Notes: a model not told the origin generated them from the sequence alone. Counted from the first letter of the stretch, positions 1-11,280 are shown. The stretch: 64,000 nucleotides of DNA from Euonymus europaeus (GCA_963580455.1 OY756957.1:30844501-30908500); one strand, 5' to 3'. A program made the numbers and translations.

Positions 1-2214
1 TTTGAACATGAAAAGAAACCCAGATTCCTCTTCGGAGGTCTTACTTCTCTATGATTTCTTATTTTCATTGATAATCGTTTTGTCAAGAGTACTTTGTTGG
101 GGAACTCAATGCGTTCGATGAAATGCTGCAGTAGTTGATGACTTCCTGCCTGTCATGTTATCTAGGTGCAGTATTTATTTCATAATAAGAATCATATTAA
201 CGGGTTTTGCTCATTGTTTCAGAATCATACAGGAGAAGAGTCTATTTCAATTATGAGAAACGGATAAGGTTGCAAAGTTCCCCTGAAAAGGTATGCAGCT
301 TTTCTCTTCTTTGATATCTTCATGTTTTTTGCAGTTGTATGAAAACAGGCTTAAAATATTCGAAGTTTTTGAACTGGTTTTAGATTGCCAACTGCACCGA
401 AGTTGAATTTGTGTCGTATAGAAAACATTGAGGACTGAGATATTCAAAGCTGGCATTGTTATCAAAACCCTCTCAGAGTTCTGGATCATTTCAAAACCAA
501 GTTTTGGACATTTTGCAAAACATTCTCGTCGATACACATTGTGGAATCTTTTAATATTGAAGTTCACTTATTGCCTGTCAGGTTTTTGAATACTTTGCAT
601 CTTTTCGATCCCCTTCTGGAGAGATTCTTATGACACCAGCAGACTTAATGCGAGCAGTTGTTCCCGTGTTCCCACCATCTGAATCAAATAGAGTCAGGGA
701 GGGTTTTCTAAGAGGAGAGCGGGTTCCTGGCGAGTTACATTGTGCCCCTTCAAAATTTTTCATGTTATTTGATACTAATAGTGATGGACTCATATCTTTT
801 CCAGAGTAAGGGGCTGTTGTTTTCGTTTTACATGTAACATATTGAAATTTCGTTCTATTGTTCAATGGAGATTTAATCACGAAAATTTTGTTTTATCAGG
901 TACGTCTTTTTTCTTACACTTCTGAGCATTCCAGAATCAAGTTTTTCAATAGCATTTAAAATGTTTGATCTTGACAGCAATGGGTAGGTTACTTGTTTTT
1001 CCATCAGTCTTCAACATGTAGTTACTTCACTGTCATCGGTTCAATCTCCTAGTTTGTATCATTCATTGACGTTGCCAACTTCTTTCCATTGATATCCTTG
1101 CGAACATCGTCAACACTTTCGCTTATCAGCATGAGCATCTTCCAAATATGATTATTCAATTATATATAGATTGCAGACGTCCTTTCTCATGGTTAAGTAA
1201 TTAATTCACCTTCTGTCCATTATCAGAGAGATAGACAGGGAGGAATTCCAAAAAGTTATGGCACTGATGCGAGATCAATACACACAAGGTGCTCGCTGCA
1301 AGGCGAGACGACGAACTGGTTTCAAAACTTCAGAGTCTGTAGAGGATGGAGGTGTTGTGGAGTATTTCTTTGGTAAAGATGGCAAATCGTGTCTAAAACA
1401 TGAAAGATTTGTTCAATTTTTGAGTGATTTACATGATGAAGTACGCGGTGTTCTCTTCCCCTTTCCCCCCTCTCTTGCCTTTAATTTACCGTTGTACATT
1501 TGTGCCCGCATCTCTTCATTTTAGTCCATTGCACATTAACTATGTAGTCATGATTTTGACAGCACAATTCGTTGCATTGATCATGTTGATGTGTTATTTG
1601 CACAACTGAAAATTAAACGTTGAATTTTACAGATACTCCATTTGGAATTTTCCCATTACGACTATAAGATGCGAGGTACAATACCAGCTAAAGATTTTGC
1701 CTTGACATTGGTTGCATCTGCCGATATCTGCCATATAAACAAGCTGCTTCACCGGGTCGAGGAAATAAACGATGAACCCGATCTCAGAGACATACAAATA
1801 ACATATGAGGAGTTCAAAAATTTTGCAGAGCTACGCAAGAAGTTGCAGTCTTTCTCTCTTGCCATTTTCAGCTATGGAAAGGCAAATGGTGTGTTAACCA
1901 AAAAAGATTTCCAGAGAGCTGCATCTCAGGTAAAGACACCAAGCTGTATTTTGTTTTCATCATTAATGATGGTAGTATCTCATGCAGATGATATTTCTTA
2001 ATTTTACTAGGTGTGTGGAATCTCGATTACGAACAATGTGGTTGACATTATATTCCATGTCTTTGATACAAATCGTGATGTGGGTTTAAGTTCAGATGAA
2101 TTTGTAAGAGTCTTACAAAGACGGGAAATTGACGCCTTGCACACTAGAGAGGCAGGCTGCAAGGGGCTGGTAGCATGCTGGTTGAGCTGTGCATCAAAAT
2201 GCACATCTACATAG
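1..2214 (+). CDS. MICU: Mitochondrial calcium uptake protein MICU, 3' part, seven exons visible
   Basis: EF-hand regulator of the mitochondrial calcium uniporter. The 5' end, including the transit peptide, lies outside the window. Reading-frame-consistent exons are 1-37, 223-290, 582-805, 900-983, 1227-1440, 1633-1929 and 2011-2214, all with GT-AG introns. They sum to 1128 nt, or 375 residues plus a TAG stop. Three EF-hand loops are visible: DTNSDGLISFPE (spliced across 805/900), DLDSNGEIDREE (across 983/1227) and DTNRDVGLSSDE near the C-terminus. In the last loop the usual glycine at position 6 is valine, with glycine at position 7, which may weaken calcium binding. The family match rests on the segment before the first EF-hand (F-N-Y-E-K-R-I-R-L, then E-K-V-F-E-Y-F-A) and the spacing of the hands, as I know them from plant MICU. 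The gene is single-copy here, but its 3' flank is reused in the downstream array. Confidence 0.88.
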
Positions 2215-3540
2215 CTATCAAGACTAGCCATTTGAGGATGGGACCGTCGTATACAAGGAATGTTATGGCTATATACTAGCCATTTGAGGAATGATGTTAT
2301 TTGCGATTCTATTGGGCTGATTTTGTGTCAACGATATGCTATCAATGTCTTTCATACAAGTTTTAGTGATACACACACATACATAGATGCATACATATAT
2401 TTATATACACAATCTATATGTATTACTATATATATATATATGCACACTGACGTCAGCGTGCATGTGTATATACATACTAGCTCTAGTTGCAGGCCTTCGA
2501 TTTGTTACAAAAGCTAAATTCATTTCTTTATTGGTAAATGGATGCAGACATGATGAAGTTTTAGGACTGTTTTGATGATCTAATGGGTTTCTTATGATTG
2601 TGTGGTTATGGGTGGAAACATGCCGAGTTAAGTCTTCATTTTCTCGAGGAATGATGAATTTCTTCTAGACAGCACGCAGCAACGTGCGGGGTAACAACCC
2701 AGAGATTGTTCTACCAGTATTCGCCGCAGAATTTACAACGGTAAAATCTATGGCATTTCACCTAGAAAGAGAGAGCATCATTGCAGAAGCAAAAAAACCA
2801 AAGAAACTAAGAAATTTGATTTGAACATTGTTAGATGTAAATGATGGAAAAGCAGCCCCTTGCAGCCTGTTCGATTAGCATGTTTACTTTACTTACATCT
2901 TCGTCACTAGCATGTTCGATTAGTTTGTAGGTAATTTGATTTCATTTTAGATAGAACTTTAGCGTTACACATCACATTCAAAATCTTCTTAATTGAAGCA
3001 AGGTTATAACCCTTCATCCTTTTTATCACAAATTTCATCGAGTGATATGCGTCACGTATCTGACGACCTCATTCGCATAATTTTGAGTAATTCGAAATCT
3101 AAAGCAATTAACGGGAACACCACTCCAAGGAACTTCTACTAGTATCATAGAGAGTGTAGATTTATGATAACTTCTACCAGTATTAACTTTTTCCTGGTTC
3201 AATGAAGGAAAACTAATTTGGGAGGCGATGAGAACTATATTAAATTATGATTTAAAAATTGTTTATATTATGAAGACTAAATTCTAAATGTTGTTTTCTA
3301 AAAAAAATGATTTTAACATAATCTGGTGTATAGTTTAGATAACCAATTCCTTCAAATTAATATCACAACAAGATACGTGTCGAGAAACCATTGGGCCATT
3401 CCATGCAATACCTTCGGTTAACTCATAACTGTACCGAGCAACTCAGAGATCTCGCGTACACATCAGCTTTTTCGTTCCCGCCTTGCTGAACGAAAAGGAA
3501 ATCAAATACGACCGTCGATTGTTCCCGAAATACCACTCTG
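2215..3540. other. MICU 3' region and intergenic DNA
   Basis: No gene is supported. The first ~150 bases are probably MICU 3' UTR. 2371-2744 holds sequence reused in the array. 2746-2850 resembles two blocks in unit 4 (near 61211 and 61676). 2870-3540 is AT-rich and shows no recognisable element. Confidence 0.6.
2371..2744. repeat. MICU-flank block copied into array units
   Basis: 2371-2656 (CA/TA microsatellite followed by ~170 bases of unique sequence) reappears at 13073-13357, 29237-29521 and 59072-59356. 2654-2744 reappears at 14115-14205, about 757 bases further on in each unit. Here the two parts are contiguous, so in the array they are separated by extra DNA. The right part contains a short hairpin (GCACG, 6-base loop, CGTGC) beside a CTAG, which could be a Helitron-type 3' end on the minus strand. 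Confidence 0.85.
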
Positions 3541-3673
3541 AAAAGAGCTTAAAAAGGGTCATTTCTTCTTTGAGTTCTCTCCAAAACCGCCAAAACACCT
3601 CCCCCCCCTCTCTCTCTCTCTTCGTTGCGTTACTCTCTCTCTAAACAGTTACACTATTTTCTTGAGCTTGAAG
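3540..3673 (+). promoter_or_regulatory. Probable 5' UTR exon of the DUF627-like gene
   Basis: A CT-rich tract at 3601-3640 is typical of plant leaders. It is followed by a good donor after GAAG at 3673, and an acceptor TTAG ends at 3772, one base before the AATG of the first coding exon. The transcription start is not defined by the sequence. Confidence 0.5.
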
Positions 3674-4605
3674 GTATCTTGCACTTTCTTCTTCCCTTTC
3701 AATGCTGAGAAGCATGTTGTGTATCTTTGATTCGTCTCTTGGTTTGTGATTGCTGTATATTTTCTATCTTAGAATGCCGAAGAAACAAAGAGAATTTCTG
3801 GAAGATGAGAAGGCAGAGAAGGTTGATTCGCCTCCTTCTGAAGCACCGGCGAGCCAAACCTACTCGGCCGCTGGATCGATGCTGCAGAAGAATCCGAAGA
3901 CTAAGGGAGCTGTGGACTCGCTGGAGATTGAGGAAACTGTGAAGACTGAGGAAACCTTGCAAAGTAAAGATTTGAATTCGACGGAGAAAACTTCGGAGTA
4001 CTCGAAATATGCTGAGAAATCCTCAATTTCTGATACCAAAAGTTCAAGATCCAGCGAGGATCCCTCAGATAATCGTGAAACTAGAATCGCGAAATCTTTC
4101 AAAAAATCTGGTGATCTAGACTCCAATCTTTGCAGCATCAAGGGAAGCTCTGGCTCGATTGAGAAACGTGATGATCAAGACTCTAAAGAGAAAGATAGAC
4201 AGGAGTCCTTTGAGAAAAATCAGAATTCCACCGAGAAAGAAGGATCAAACTCAGGGCAGCAGGACGAAGAGAAAGATAGGTATATTGCTCTTGTTCCTTT
4301 CAATATTGAGAATCATGTGTGTAGCTTTACCTTTATGGATGTGTATCTTAGATTCGTCTATTGAAACGTGATTTCTATATATTTTCAATCTTTAGAATGC
4401 CGAAGAAACAGAGTGAATTTCAGGAAGACGAGAAGGCAGAGAAGTTTGATTCGCCTCCTTCTGAAGCACCGAAGACTAAGGGAAGCGCTGGCTCGAATGA
4501 GAAACGTGATGATCAAGACTCCACAGAGAAAGATAGACAGGAGTCCTTTGAGGAAAATGAGAATTCCACCAAGAAAGAAGGATCAAAGCTAGGGCAACTG
4601 GAGAA
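3674..4605 (+). repeat. Tandem duplication of intron plus first coding exon
   Basis: The 5' UTR intron 3674-3772 and intron 2 (4280-4395) are homologous along their length (shared CTTTCAAT, GATTCGTCT and TATATTTTC blocks before TTAG|AATGCCGAAGAAAC). Exon 1 and the start of exon 2 match over MPKKQ...SEAP and again over EKRDDQDS-EKDRQESFE. The second copy lacks about 115 codons between these blocks. The former initiator exon thereby became an internal exon, keeping its Met codon. Confidence 0.85.
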
Positions 4606-5248
4606 GATTGCTAGTAAAGGAAAGTCAGAACGAAAATTTATTTCACTTAAGGAACTAAAGAAATTGCAAGAGACAGTCAAACAGTTTATGCTTGCCAATA
4701 GTTTTGAGAAAGTCTTGGACACAATTCATAAGATAGAGGAACGCTGCGCCCCAGAATATTCTGCCATGGTGTTTGGATGGAAGGCTTCTGTTGAATTTGA
4801 CACAGCTAAGATGTTAATGATGAATGACTGGTCAAGGGAACCGAAGGCTCGAGATCCAGTTCTCTGCATGGCAATCCTACAAAATTCCGTAATGAATGCT
4901 GAGGAGGCTGCTAGGATTTTCCCTAATTGTCTTGAATTTTCAGTTGTGTTAGCCCAAACACTCCAGTTCCTAAAAGAATATCAGCGAGTGAAAGAGATTT
5001 GTGATAGAGCTCTTTCACTCAAGCCAACGGAACTTGTCAATAATACCGGTGGCTCGGTTAAAAAGGAGGCGGCAAAAGTGCAAATAAAGGCATTGGAAAA
5101 AATAAAGAAATCTGCTGAGGAGGAACTTTCCAAGGTCAAGGCCAATGCCATAGACTCTGGCAATTCAGAATCAAGGAGAAATGTAAGTTCTGCTGAAGCA
5201 TCGACTACAGATGGCATGCCGGCTAGATCAAGGAGAAATGTGAATTGA
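3774..5248 (+). CDS. DUF627-like / TPR-like protein with duplicated first coding exon
   Basis: Two coding exons, 3774-4279 and 4396-5248, join in frame (AG|A) to give 452 residues. The N-terminal ~215 residues are charged and Ser/Glu/Lys-rich and contain an internal duplication: the motif MPKKQ-EF--DEKAEK occurs at residue 1 and again at about residue 170. The C-terminal part (about 225-400) is helical. It has Leu/Ala spacing like the DUF627 domain found at the N-terminus of plant ubiquitin-hydrolase-related proteins: a helical hairpin, then a segment around N-A-E-E-A-A-R-I-F-P-N-C-L-E-F, then a helix ending R-A-L-S-L-K-P. No DUF629 or UCH domain follows, so this is either a stand-alone DUF627 protein or a generic TPR-like protein. 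Function is unknown. The 3' 407 bases of this locus (5180-5586) recur in the array. Confidence 0.6.
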
Positions 5249-5586
5249 AGAAGGGGTGTGTGATCACAGGTGCATGATTGTTTCGTTTTATATAGTTGCA
5301 GCTTCTTTGGGTCTCTTAATAAAATCAGTCAGTGTTGAGTAAATACTAATAATATAGAATGTTTGCTTTACAAATATTGTTTTTAAAAAAAGAAAAACAA
5401 ACTGCCTAAGCACTTGTTTTGAGTAATGGGGTGTTTCGTGTTTATGGGATGGACTTTCAAAAGAGATTCAATGGATTAGGAGCTGAGCTATTCTCGAATT
5501 CCATGTCGACTATTCACAGTGCCCTTCAACCAATTCCAACACAGAGGGCCCAGTGCAACAATGGTCTAATGCTACAATAACTAGAG
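5180..5586 (+). repeat. 3' end of DUF627-like gene, source of array fragments
   Basis: Contains the last 22 codons, the stop and 3' flank of the DUF627-like gene. It reappears at 17490-17897 and 33652-34062. Here it is followed directly by the F-box downstream sequence across ACTAGAG (5580-5586). In the array the same ACTAGAG is followed by ~3.85 kb of other DNA before F-box flank resumes at a second ACTAGAG. Confidence 0.9.
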
Positions 5587-5742
5587 AGTACTCTCGATAT
5601 ATGTATAAAACCAGAATCTAAGGACCCTTCATAAATACTGCAGTTTGTCAGGCTTATAAAGCAAACAAATTTTTATTTTGATGTTGCTAGCAACATTAAA
5701 AAGAAAAGTAAGAAAGGACAGAAGCGAAAAAGCTATAATGCT
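5249..5742. other. Intergenic, DUF627-like gene to F-box gene
   Basis: Convergent 3' ends. It includes an AATAAA-like stretch near 5318 and the junction at 5580-5586. 5587-5742 is the 3' flank of the F-box gene, present in every unit that is complete on the left. Confidence 0.6.
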
Positions 5743-6978
5743 TTAAACCAAACAAACATATTTTGGTGTGGGTATAACCCAAATAGGAGACGGCCGTATA
5801 AACCAAGAATTTGTCTTGTAAAGTGGCTCCACAGCACAATTATCCAAGTCGAACACTCCCATATCATTATTTACTGATCTATGGTCTGTAAAATATATCC
5901 GATTTCCTTTGTAGCCAAATTCATGCGGATTTGATAGGGAAAAGGATTGATTCCGACCCAAAAACACTGCATCCCCTTCAAAATTGTCTACATGTACCCA
6001 ACTCGGCTGTGATCCATTTCTTGTGTCCAGCTTACATACTTCAAACCAATAAGAGCTGTATGTAATCCGATTATAAAGTTCATCAAGATGCCTACTTATG
6101 ATTCGTTCGATAACCTGCAAGATTCTAAATAGTTGGCCCCTGCATTCCACTAGATACCATAGTTGTCGCGGATGATTGGGGAGAACAGGATGGATGGGAG
6201 GGTTAGTGTGAAAGCCATTGCCGTAAATCTTAGTCAGTGAAGGTTTAGAAACAGTAGGGTCACAACAAAAAATCTCTCCTCTTGCTGATACAACGAAGAA
6301 TTGCCCCTTGAAATAAATTGCATCCATAAAAAATTTAGAATTTTTCTCTATGGCACGCCTCAAAGCCTTATCACCAATAAAGGTCCAATCTTCGTCCCCC
6401 ACCTTGCAAAAAGCCAGCTTCCTGTATCTGTAAATAAGTAGGGCAAAGCAATTTGAGGCCGTAGGAATCGTTGATAGGACAAGTTTGCTCTCGCGGAACT
6501 CCGACATCATAAGTACGGATATTGCTTGCAAATGAAGCTCATCGGGCTCAATGGTAAAATTATATAGGGCGAACGAACAAATAACAGGAAGGTCTATGCG
6601 AGTGCCAGAGAATGCATTCAGCAGGTAGATTTTCTTTTCACCTTTTAGTATCGCAAGCCATCCTTGATAGGATCCAATATATTTGTCTGAGATCGGAAGT
6701 CTGATTTGGGGTAAGAAATCTTCTTCTTTAGCAATATCCTTGCCAACTGGGGCGGCAAGAAGAAGAAGAAGTCTTGATTTTGAATTGTAGGTTATACCAG
6801 CTGGGGCTGGAACAATTAGACAAGGAGAACCCGTGGGGGCGTAGAGTTTGAGGTAGTTTACGGTCGCACTTGTCCAGGATCTGCATACACAAGCAAATCG
6901 ATAATAATCTTTACCAATAATTAGTTTTTGCAGGATTAGCTGCAGGGCATCTTGAGGGAGTTCAGCCCAGTTTCTCAT
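5743..6978 (-). CDS. F-box/DUF295 protein, copy A (full length)
   Basis: Single-exon ORF of 411 residues. Residues ~3-45 form an F-box (W-A-E-L-P-Q-D-A, then C-R-S-W), expected to bind SKP1 in an SCF ubiquitin ligase. The C-terminal ~90 residues match DUF295: V-F-L-G-R-N-Q-S-F-S-L-S, then G-N-R-I-Y-F-T-D-H, then the G-V-F-D-L-D-N segment. Family knowledge suggests a substrate receptor; no substrate can be inferred. Copy A has its own central block (H-L-Q-A-I-S-V-L-M-M-S-E, then Y-R-Y-R-K-L), which differs from copies B and C but is shared with the truncated copy D. The start Met is conserved in every copy. Confidence 0.88.
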   Translation of the reverse strand: MRNWAELPQDALQLILQKLIIGKDYYRFACVCRSWTSATVNYLKLYAPTGSPCLIVPAPAGITYNSKSRLLLLLAAPVGKDIAKEEDFLPQIRLPISDKYIGSYQGWLAILKGEKKIYLLNAFSGTRIDLPVICSFALYNFTIEPDELHLQAISVLMMSEFRESKLVLSTIPTASNCFALLIYRYRKLAFCKVGDEDWTFIGDKALRRAIEKNSKFFMDAIYFKGQFFVVSARGEIFCCDPTVSKPSLTKIYGNGFHTNPPIHPVLPNHPRQLWYLVECRGQLFRILQVIERIISRHLDELYNRITYSSYWFEVCKLDTRNGSQPSWVHVDNFEGDAVFLGRNQSFSLSNPHEFGYKGNRIYFTDHRSVNNDMGVFDLDNCAVEPLYKTNSWFIRPSPIWVIPTPKYVCLV

Positions 6979-8636
6979 GGTTTGATCCTGTTGTTGTACT
7001 TGTAAGAGTTGGAACCGACTCCGTCTGCGTTAAAGCTGCGGCGGATGGAGATGGAGATGAGTGGAGAAGAAGAAAGAAAAGGGTGCAGGGCTGCTAGGGT
7101 TTAGGAGAACCAGCCCACTATTATATTATGAGTACGACTGTATGATGCATGAGGATTGACTGACTGAGAGTAAGCCGTGGCCCACTGATAGAGTTACACT
7201 TGATTGGGACTTGGGAGTTAATAATAGGATTGGTATTTCTGCGTATAAGATTTAGTCATGTCCCGACTTATGACTTATGATTATTTTAATGTTAAGTGTA
7301 CATTTAATTATTCGAGATTCAAAGAAACTCCAGTTGATTATTTAATTAGTTTTTATAATTAATTGTTGTCATGTTTAGAATAGCTTATCAGTCTGTTTAA
7401 AACTATTAAATTTATGTTTATAATAGTTTAATTGTTGTTTTGAACAGTCTATTTTATATTTAGAACAATGTAATTTATGTTGGTTGATCTCAGTCTAACC
7501 TCGAATCACATTATTCACCGTCTAAACCAAGCGTGGTGTACTTTCAACGCCTCCTACGGAATCAAACGAATATCAACTGCAAAGCCGCCAGTTGACAAGA
7601 GTTAAATAATCAAGCTCGTCATGAACGCACTCGCGTTTCCATGCGCATTTGCCCTTGAAGACCAGTAAATCTATGCGTTTTCGTTGAAGAGCTTCGTGTT
7701 TTCCAATTTTATACTCTTGTTTTTTTTCTTTCTTTGATAATCTACGAGAGAACTCCTACACTTCTAATTATTTAGAATAAGGTATTTTGTTTATAATAGG
7801 ATAATTTTTGTTCAGCATATTGTGTAAGAATCTTGTCAAAGTATTTATTGTTATGTTGAAAGAATTTTTTTTGATTTAGAATTGTGTTTAACTCTGTTTA
7901 GAATACTGCAAAATTCTGTGTATAATAGCGTTTTTATGTTAGGAATAGTTTTTCTGCATATAGAATAGTATTTTTCTATTTGAACTGAGTTAGGGAGTGC
8001 TCATGTCTCTTTGTGGGGTCAGTGTAGGGTGACAATCTTGTTATTTTATGTTTAGAACATTGCCATTTTTATTTTGAACAGTGTAATTTCCTTTTAGAAT
8101 AGTTTAATTTTTGTTATCAACCGTTTATTTATGTAGACATGTTAATTATAGGTGATGTAGTTCAATTTATGTGAGGATATCTGAAATTTTTATCTCTGAT
8201 GGATAAGAGAGTGAAGAATAAACTTGATCGTGGGGATAAAATCATTTTGAAGACGATGGAAGAGATTGTAGACCTCGTGAGAGGTAGAGTATGAAAAGAA
8301 CCATGTTGGAACCCCGATCCAGCGGTTTAGGACAAAGATAACTGACCGTATGAATTTGTATCAATCATATATTTACACTTTATAATTAATATTTCACTGA
8401 ACATTTTTTAAATTTCTTTCATTTTCAGTTTGGACTGCATGATATTTTGCATCAAATTCATGAAGTTGCTGAGTTCAGACGTTCCTTTTTGTGTCTTGAA
8501 TGGAGATGTTAAGTTCTAAATTTATTTAAAACAGTTTTTTAACGGTTCTTTATATTTATTTTGGAACCCTTGATTTTCTCATTTTTATATATGTAGTGGA
8601 TATCATTTTTTTTCCTGACTCTTGAAAATACCGAAT
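6979..8636. other. AT-rich spacer with degenerate short repeats (unit 1)
   Basis: 6979-7200 is the F-box promoter/5' region, with GA-rich sequence at 7040-7085. 7370-8110 contains at least ten loosely repeated motifs of the form TTTA(G/T)AATAGT followed by T-rich sequence, at ~30-60 base spacing. 8200-8300 has a short open frame of about 32 codons that I do not recognise. No gene is supported. Confidence 0.6.
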
Positions 8637-8876
8637 TAAAATGCTGGCTCTTTTCATACCTTAAACAATGTACAATGTGTTGTCAATAAAATAATGTATA
8701 AGTTATAATGAGCTAGAACACAAGTTTTTGTCCGTAATAAAAATTATTAATAAAACGCTGGCCCTTTCCAATTTTTTTTCATACATTAAGAAAATGTATG
8801 ATGTGTTCTCGATAAAATAATGTGTAAGTAATATGATCTGGAACACAAGTTTTTGTCCCTAATTAAAATTATTGAC
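8637..8876. repeat. ~117 bp tandem duplication (unit 1)
   Basis: Two diverged copies (about 8637-8751 and 8752-8876) share AACGCTGG-like starts, AATGTATGATGTGTT-like centres and ACACAAGTTTTTGTCC near the end. They sit just 3' of the truncated F-box pseudogene. Confidence 0.8.
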
Positions 8877-9822
8877 ACGTAACTCTCGTGGGGCCGGCTG
8901 AATTTGGGTTGACAGGTTTTATTAGGGGATGCCTACTTACGACTTCTTCGATAACCTGCAAGATTCTGAATAGTTGGCCCCTGCATTCCACTAGATACCA
9001 TAGCTGTCGCGGATGATTAGGGAGAACAGGACGGATGGGAGGGTTAGTGTGAAAGCCATTGCCGTAAATCTTAGTCAGTGAAGGTTTAGAAACAGTAGGG
9101 TCACAACAAAAAATCTCTCCTCTTGCTGATACAACGAAGAATTGCCCCTCGAAATAAATTGCATCCATAAAGAATTTAGAATTTTTCTCTATAGCACTCC
9201 TCAAAGCCTCATCACCAATAAAGGTCCAATCTTCGTCCCCCACCTTGCAAAAAGCCAGCTTCTCGTATCCGTAAATAAGTAGGACAAAGCAGTTTGAGGC
9301 CGTAGGAATTGTTGATAGGATGACTTTGCTCTTGCAGAACACTGTCCACATAAGTACGGATATTGCTTCCAAACGAAGCTCATCGGGCTCTATGGGAAAA
9401 TTATATAGGCCGAACGAACAAATAACAGGAAGGTCTATGCGAGTGCCAGAGAATGCATTCAGCAGGTAGATTGTCTTTTCACCTTTTCGCATCGCAAGCC
9501 ATCCTTGATAGGATCCAATATATTCGTCTCAGAAGGGAAGTCTGATTTGGGGTAAGAAATCTTCTTCTTTAGCAATGTCCTTGCCAACTGGGGCGGCAAG
9601 AAGAAGAAGAAGTCTTGATTTTGAATTGTAGGTTATACCTGGCCCTGGGGCTGGAACAATTAGACAAGGAGAACCCGTGGGGGCATAGAGTTTGAGGTAG
9701 TTTACGGCCGCACTTTTCCAGGATCTGCATAGACAAGCAAATCGATAATAATCTTTACCAATAATTAGTTTTTGCAGGATTAGCAGCAGGCCATCTTGAG
9801 GGAGTTCAGCCCAGTTTCTCAT
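8869..9822 (-). pseudogene. Truncated F-box/DUF295 pseudogene with in-frame stop (unit 1)
   Basis: Same reading frame and same start (M-R-N-W-A-E-L-P-Q-D) as the full-length F-box gene. The codon that is TCA (Ser) in full-length copies is TGA here (9529-9531), splitting the frame into 97 and ~207 residue parts. The frame then resumes with strong similarity. After V-V-S-R-H the homology ends, and the last ~20 residues and stop are unrelated, so the whole DUF295 C-terminus is absent. The nonsense codon is shared by the copies in units 1, 2 and 4, so it predates amplification. Confidence 0.85.
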
Positions 9823-10469
9823 GGTTTGATCCTGTTGTTGTACTTGTCAGAGTTGGAACGGACTCCGTCTGCGTTAAAGCTCCGGCGGATTGGGATGGGG
9901 GTGGACATGGAGATGAGTGGAGAAGAAGAAAGAAAAGGATGCAGGCCTGCTCTCTTTTTTTTTTTTTCTTTCTAGGGTTTAAGAGAATCATGGATTTTTT
10001 TTCTTATTTACCATGTCAGTAAACAATATTTTCCATTCTAGCATTGAAACCCAATTATTTCTCAATCTACCATTCCTATCCTACATGGCAAAACCAAGCC
10101 AAAATCAGTGGTTGCCTTGTCATTACCTTTTCGGTCCTTTTCAGAGAATGACATGATAGGACTGCACTCTATTCAACGGTTGCAGATTTAGTGCATGTCT
10201 CTCGTCAAAAGTTGAGTCTAACTTTAATTGTTGTATTAAAGTTTCTATAGAGTGGCCCTACAATTTCAGATGAGTTAAAAGACCCATGACTCATCCGAAA
10301 GTCAATACTCAATACCAAAGACTTACGTCATCACAACATAAATGATTTGGATGATGTCCTAACCACGTACTCCTAATAAGTAAATAAGATTTCTCATTAA
10401 AATTAAGTCTGACGTGATAACACAATGACACACTAAATTAACTCTGCCTATATATTAGGACAGGACCTC
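9823..10469. other. 5' flank of F-box pseudogene, no gene seen
   Basis: The leader region resembles that of the full-length F-box genes up to about 9990, including a poly-T tract whose length varies between units. 10000-10469 is unique-looking AT-rich DNA with no coding signal. Confidence 0.55.
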
Positions 10470-10917
10470 CTAGTGTATCCTACAGTGTGACAGAGACCAC
10501 AATGATGGGTCTGCGAGCACCATCCCTAGCATCCATCTCATTGTGAAAGCGAGTAGACTGAGGCCTGCCTTTCTTACTCCTCCGTAAAGTAGGATCTGGA
10601 ACAATAACTGGGCCATAATAAGTGGGCCAAGTTGACTGGTCTGATACTGGAAAAAACATCGGAGCCCAAGTACTGAGATAACTCTGCATGGAATAAAACC
10701 CGTCCACAAACCGAGACTGATTAATTTTTCGGGCAGAACATACAGCAATAACATGAGAACAAGGGTAATGATAGAGTAACCACTCGTTGCATGTACATGT
10801 GGCATTGCCCAAGTCAACAACATTTGAGAGTCGAGGCCTGGACGAATTGGTTAAACTCGCTGATGCACGCTTCACTTCAAATACCCCTGGTTGATGATGA
10901 ACTAGGCTAATACACAA
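10470..10917 (-). pseudogene. mudrA-type transposase C-terminal fragment with SWIM finger (unit 1)
   Basis: A 145-residue open frame (10480-10917) contains C-T-C-N-E-W, then P-C-S-H-V-I, the CxCx(n)CxH SWIM zinc-finger pattern of Mutator transposases. The typical tail follows: Y-S-M-Q-S-Y-L-S-T-W-A-P, then a basic GRP motif. The catalytic DDE domain is absent. It is a gene fragment embedded in other transposon debris. Confidence 0.75.
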
Positions 10918-11280
10918 TGAAAAGACCTGTGATTTGCTTTGCTATGCACATGGAAAAGAAACCAACAAGGGAGCCAAACGTCGGTCACATACTGAACTAG
11001 GCTAATACAGTAACATAATACGAAATCATAAGGAAATAGAAGCCCAAAATATTCAGATTTTAAATGCAACAGCAAGAAACCATTACCTTTTTAATGTAGA
11101 GAGGGACTCTAGCAGATACCCAGATGGCGTTCCTGATTCTACCGATAGCCGCTATCTTGTGTAATTCCTATTCGATTTGATCCCACTCGATTATACATCC
11201 ATAAACGATACTCAAGTATATCCATTATATTAAAATCACCTACATAAATTGATTTGAAATAAAACAATCAACAATAAAAA
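10918..11280. other. Non-coding, flank of mudrA fragment (unit 1)
   Basis: May contain decayed upstream exon or intron of the mudrA fragment. The phrase GAACTAGGCTAATACA occurs twice (near 10901 and 11000). No gene is supported. Confidence 0.4.
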
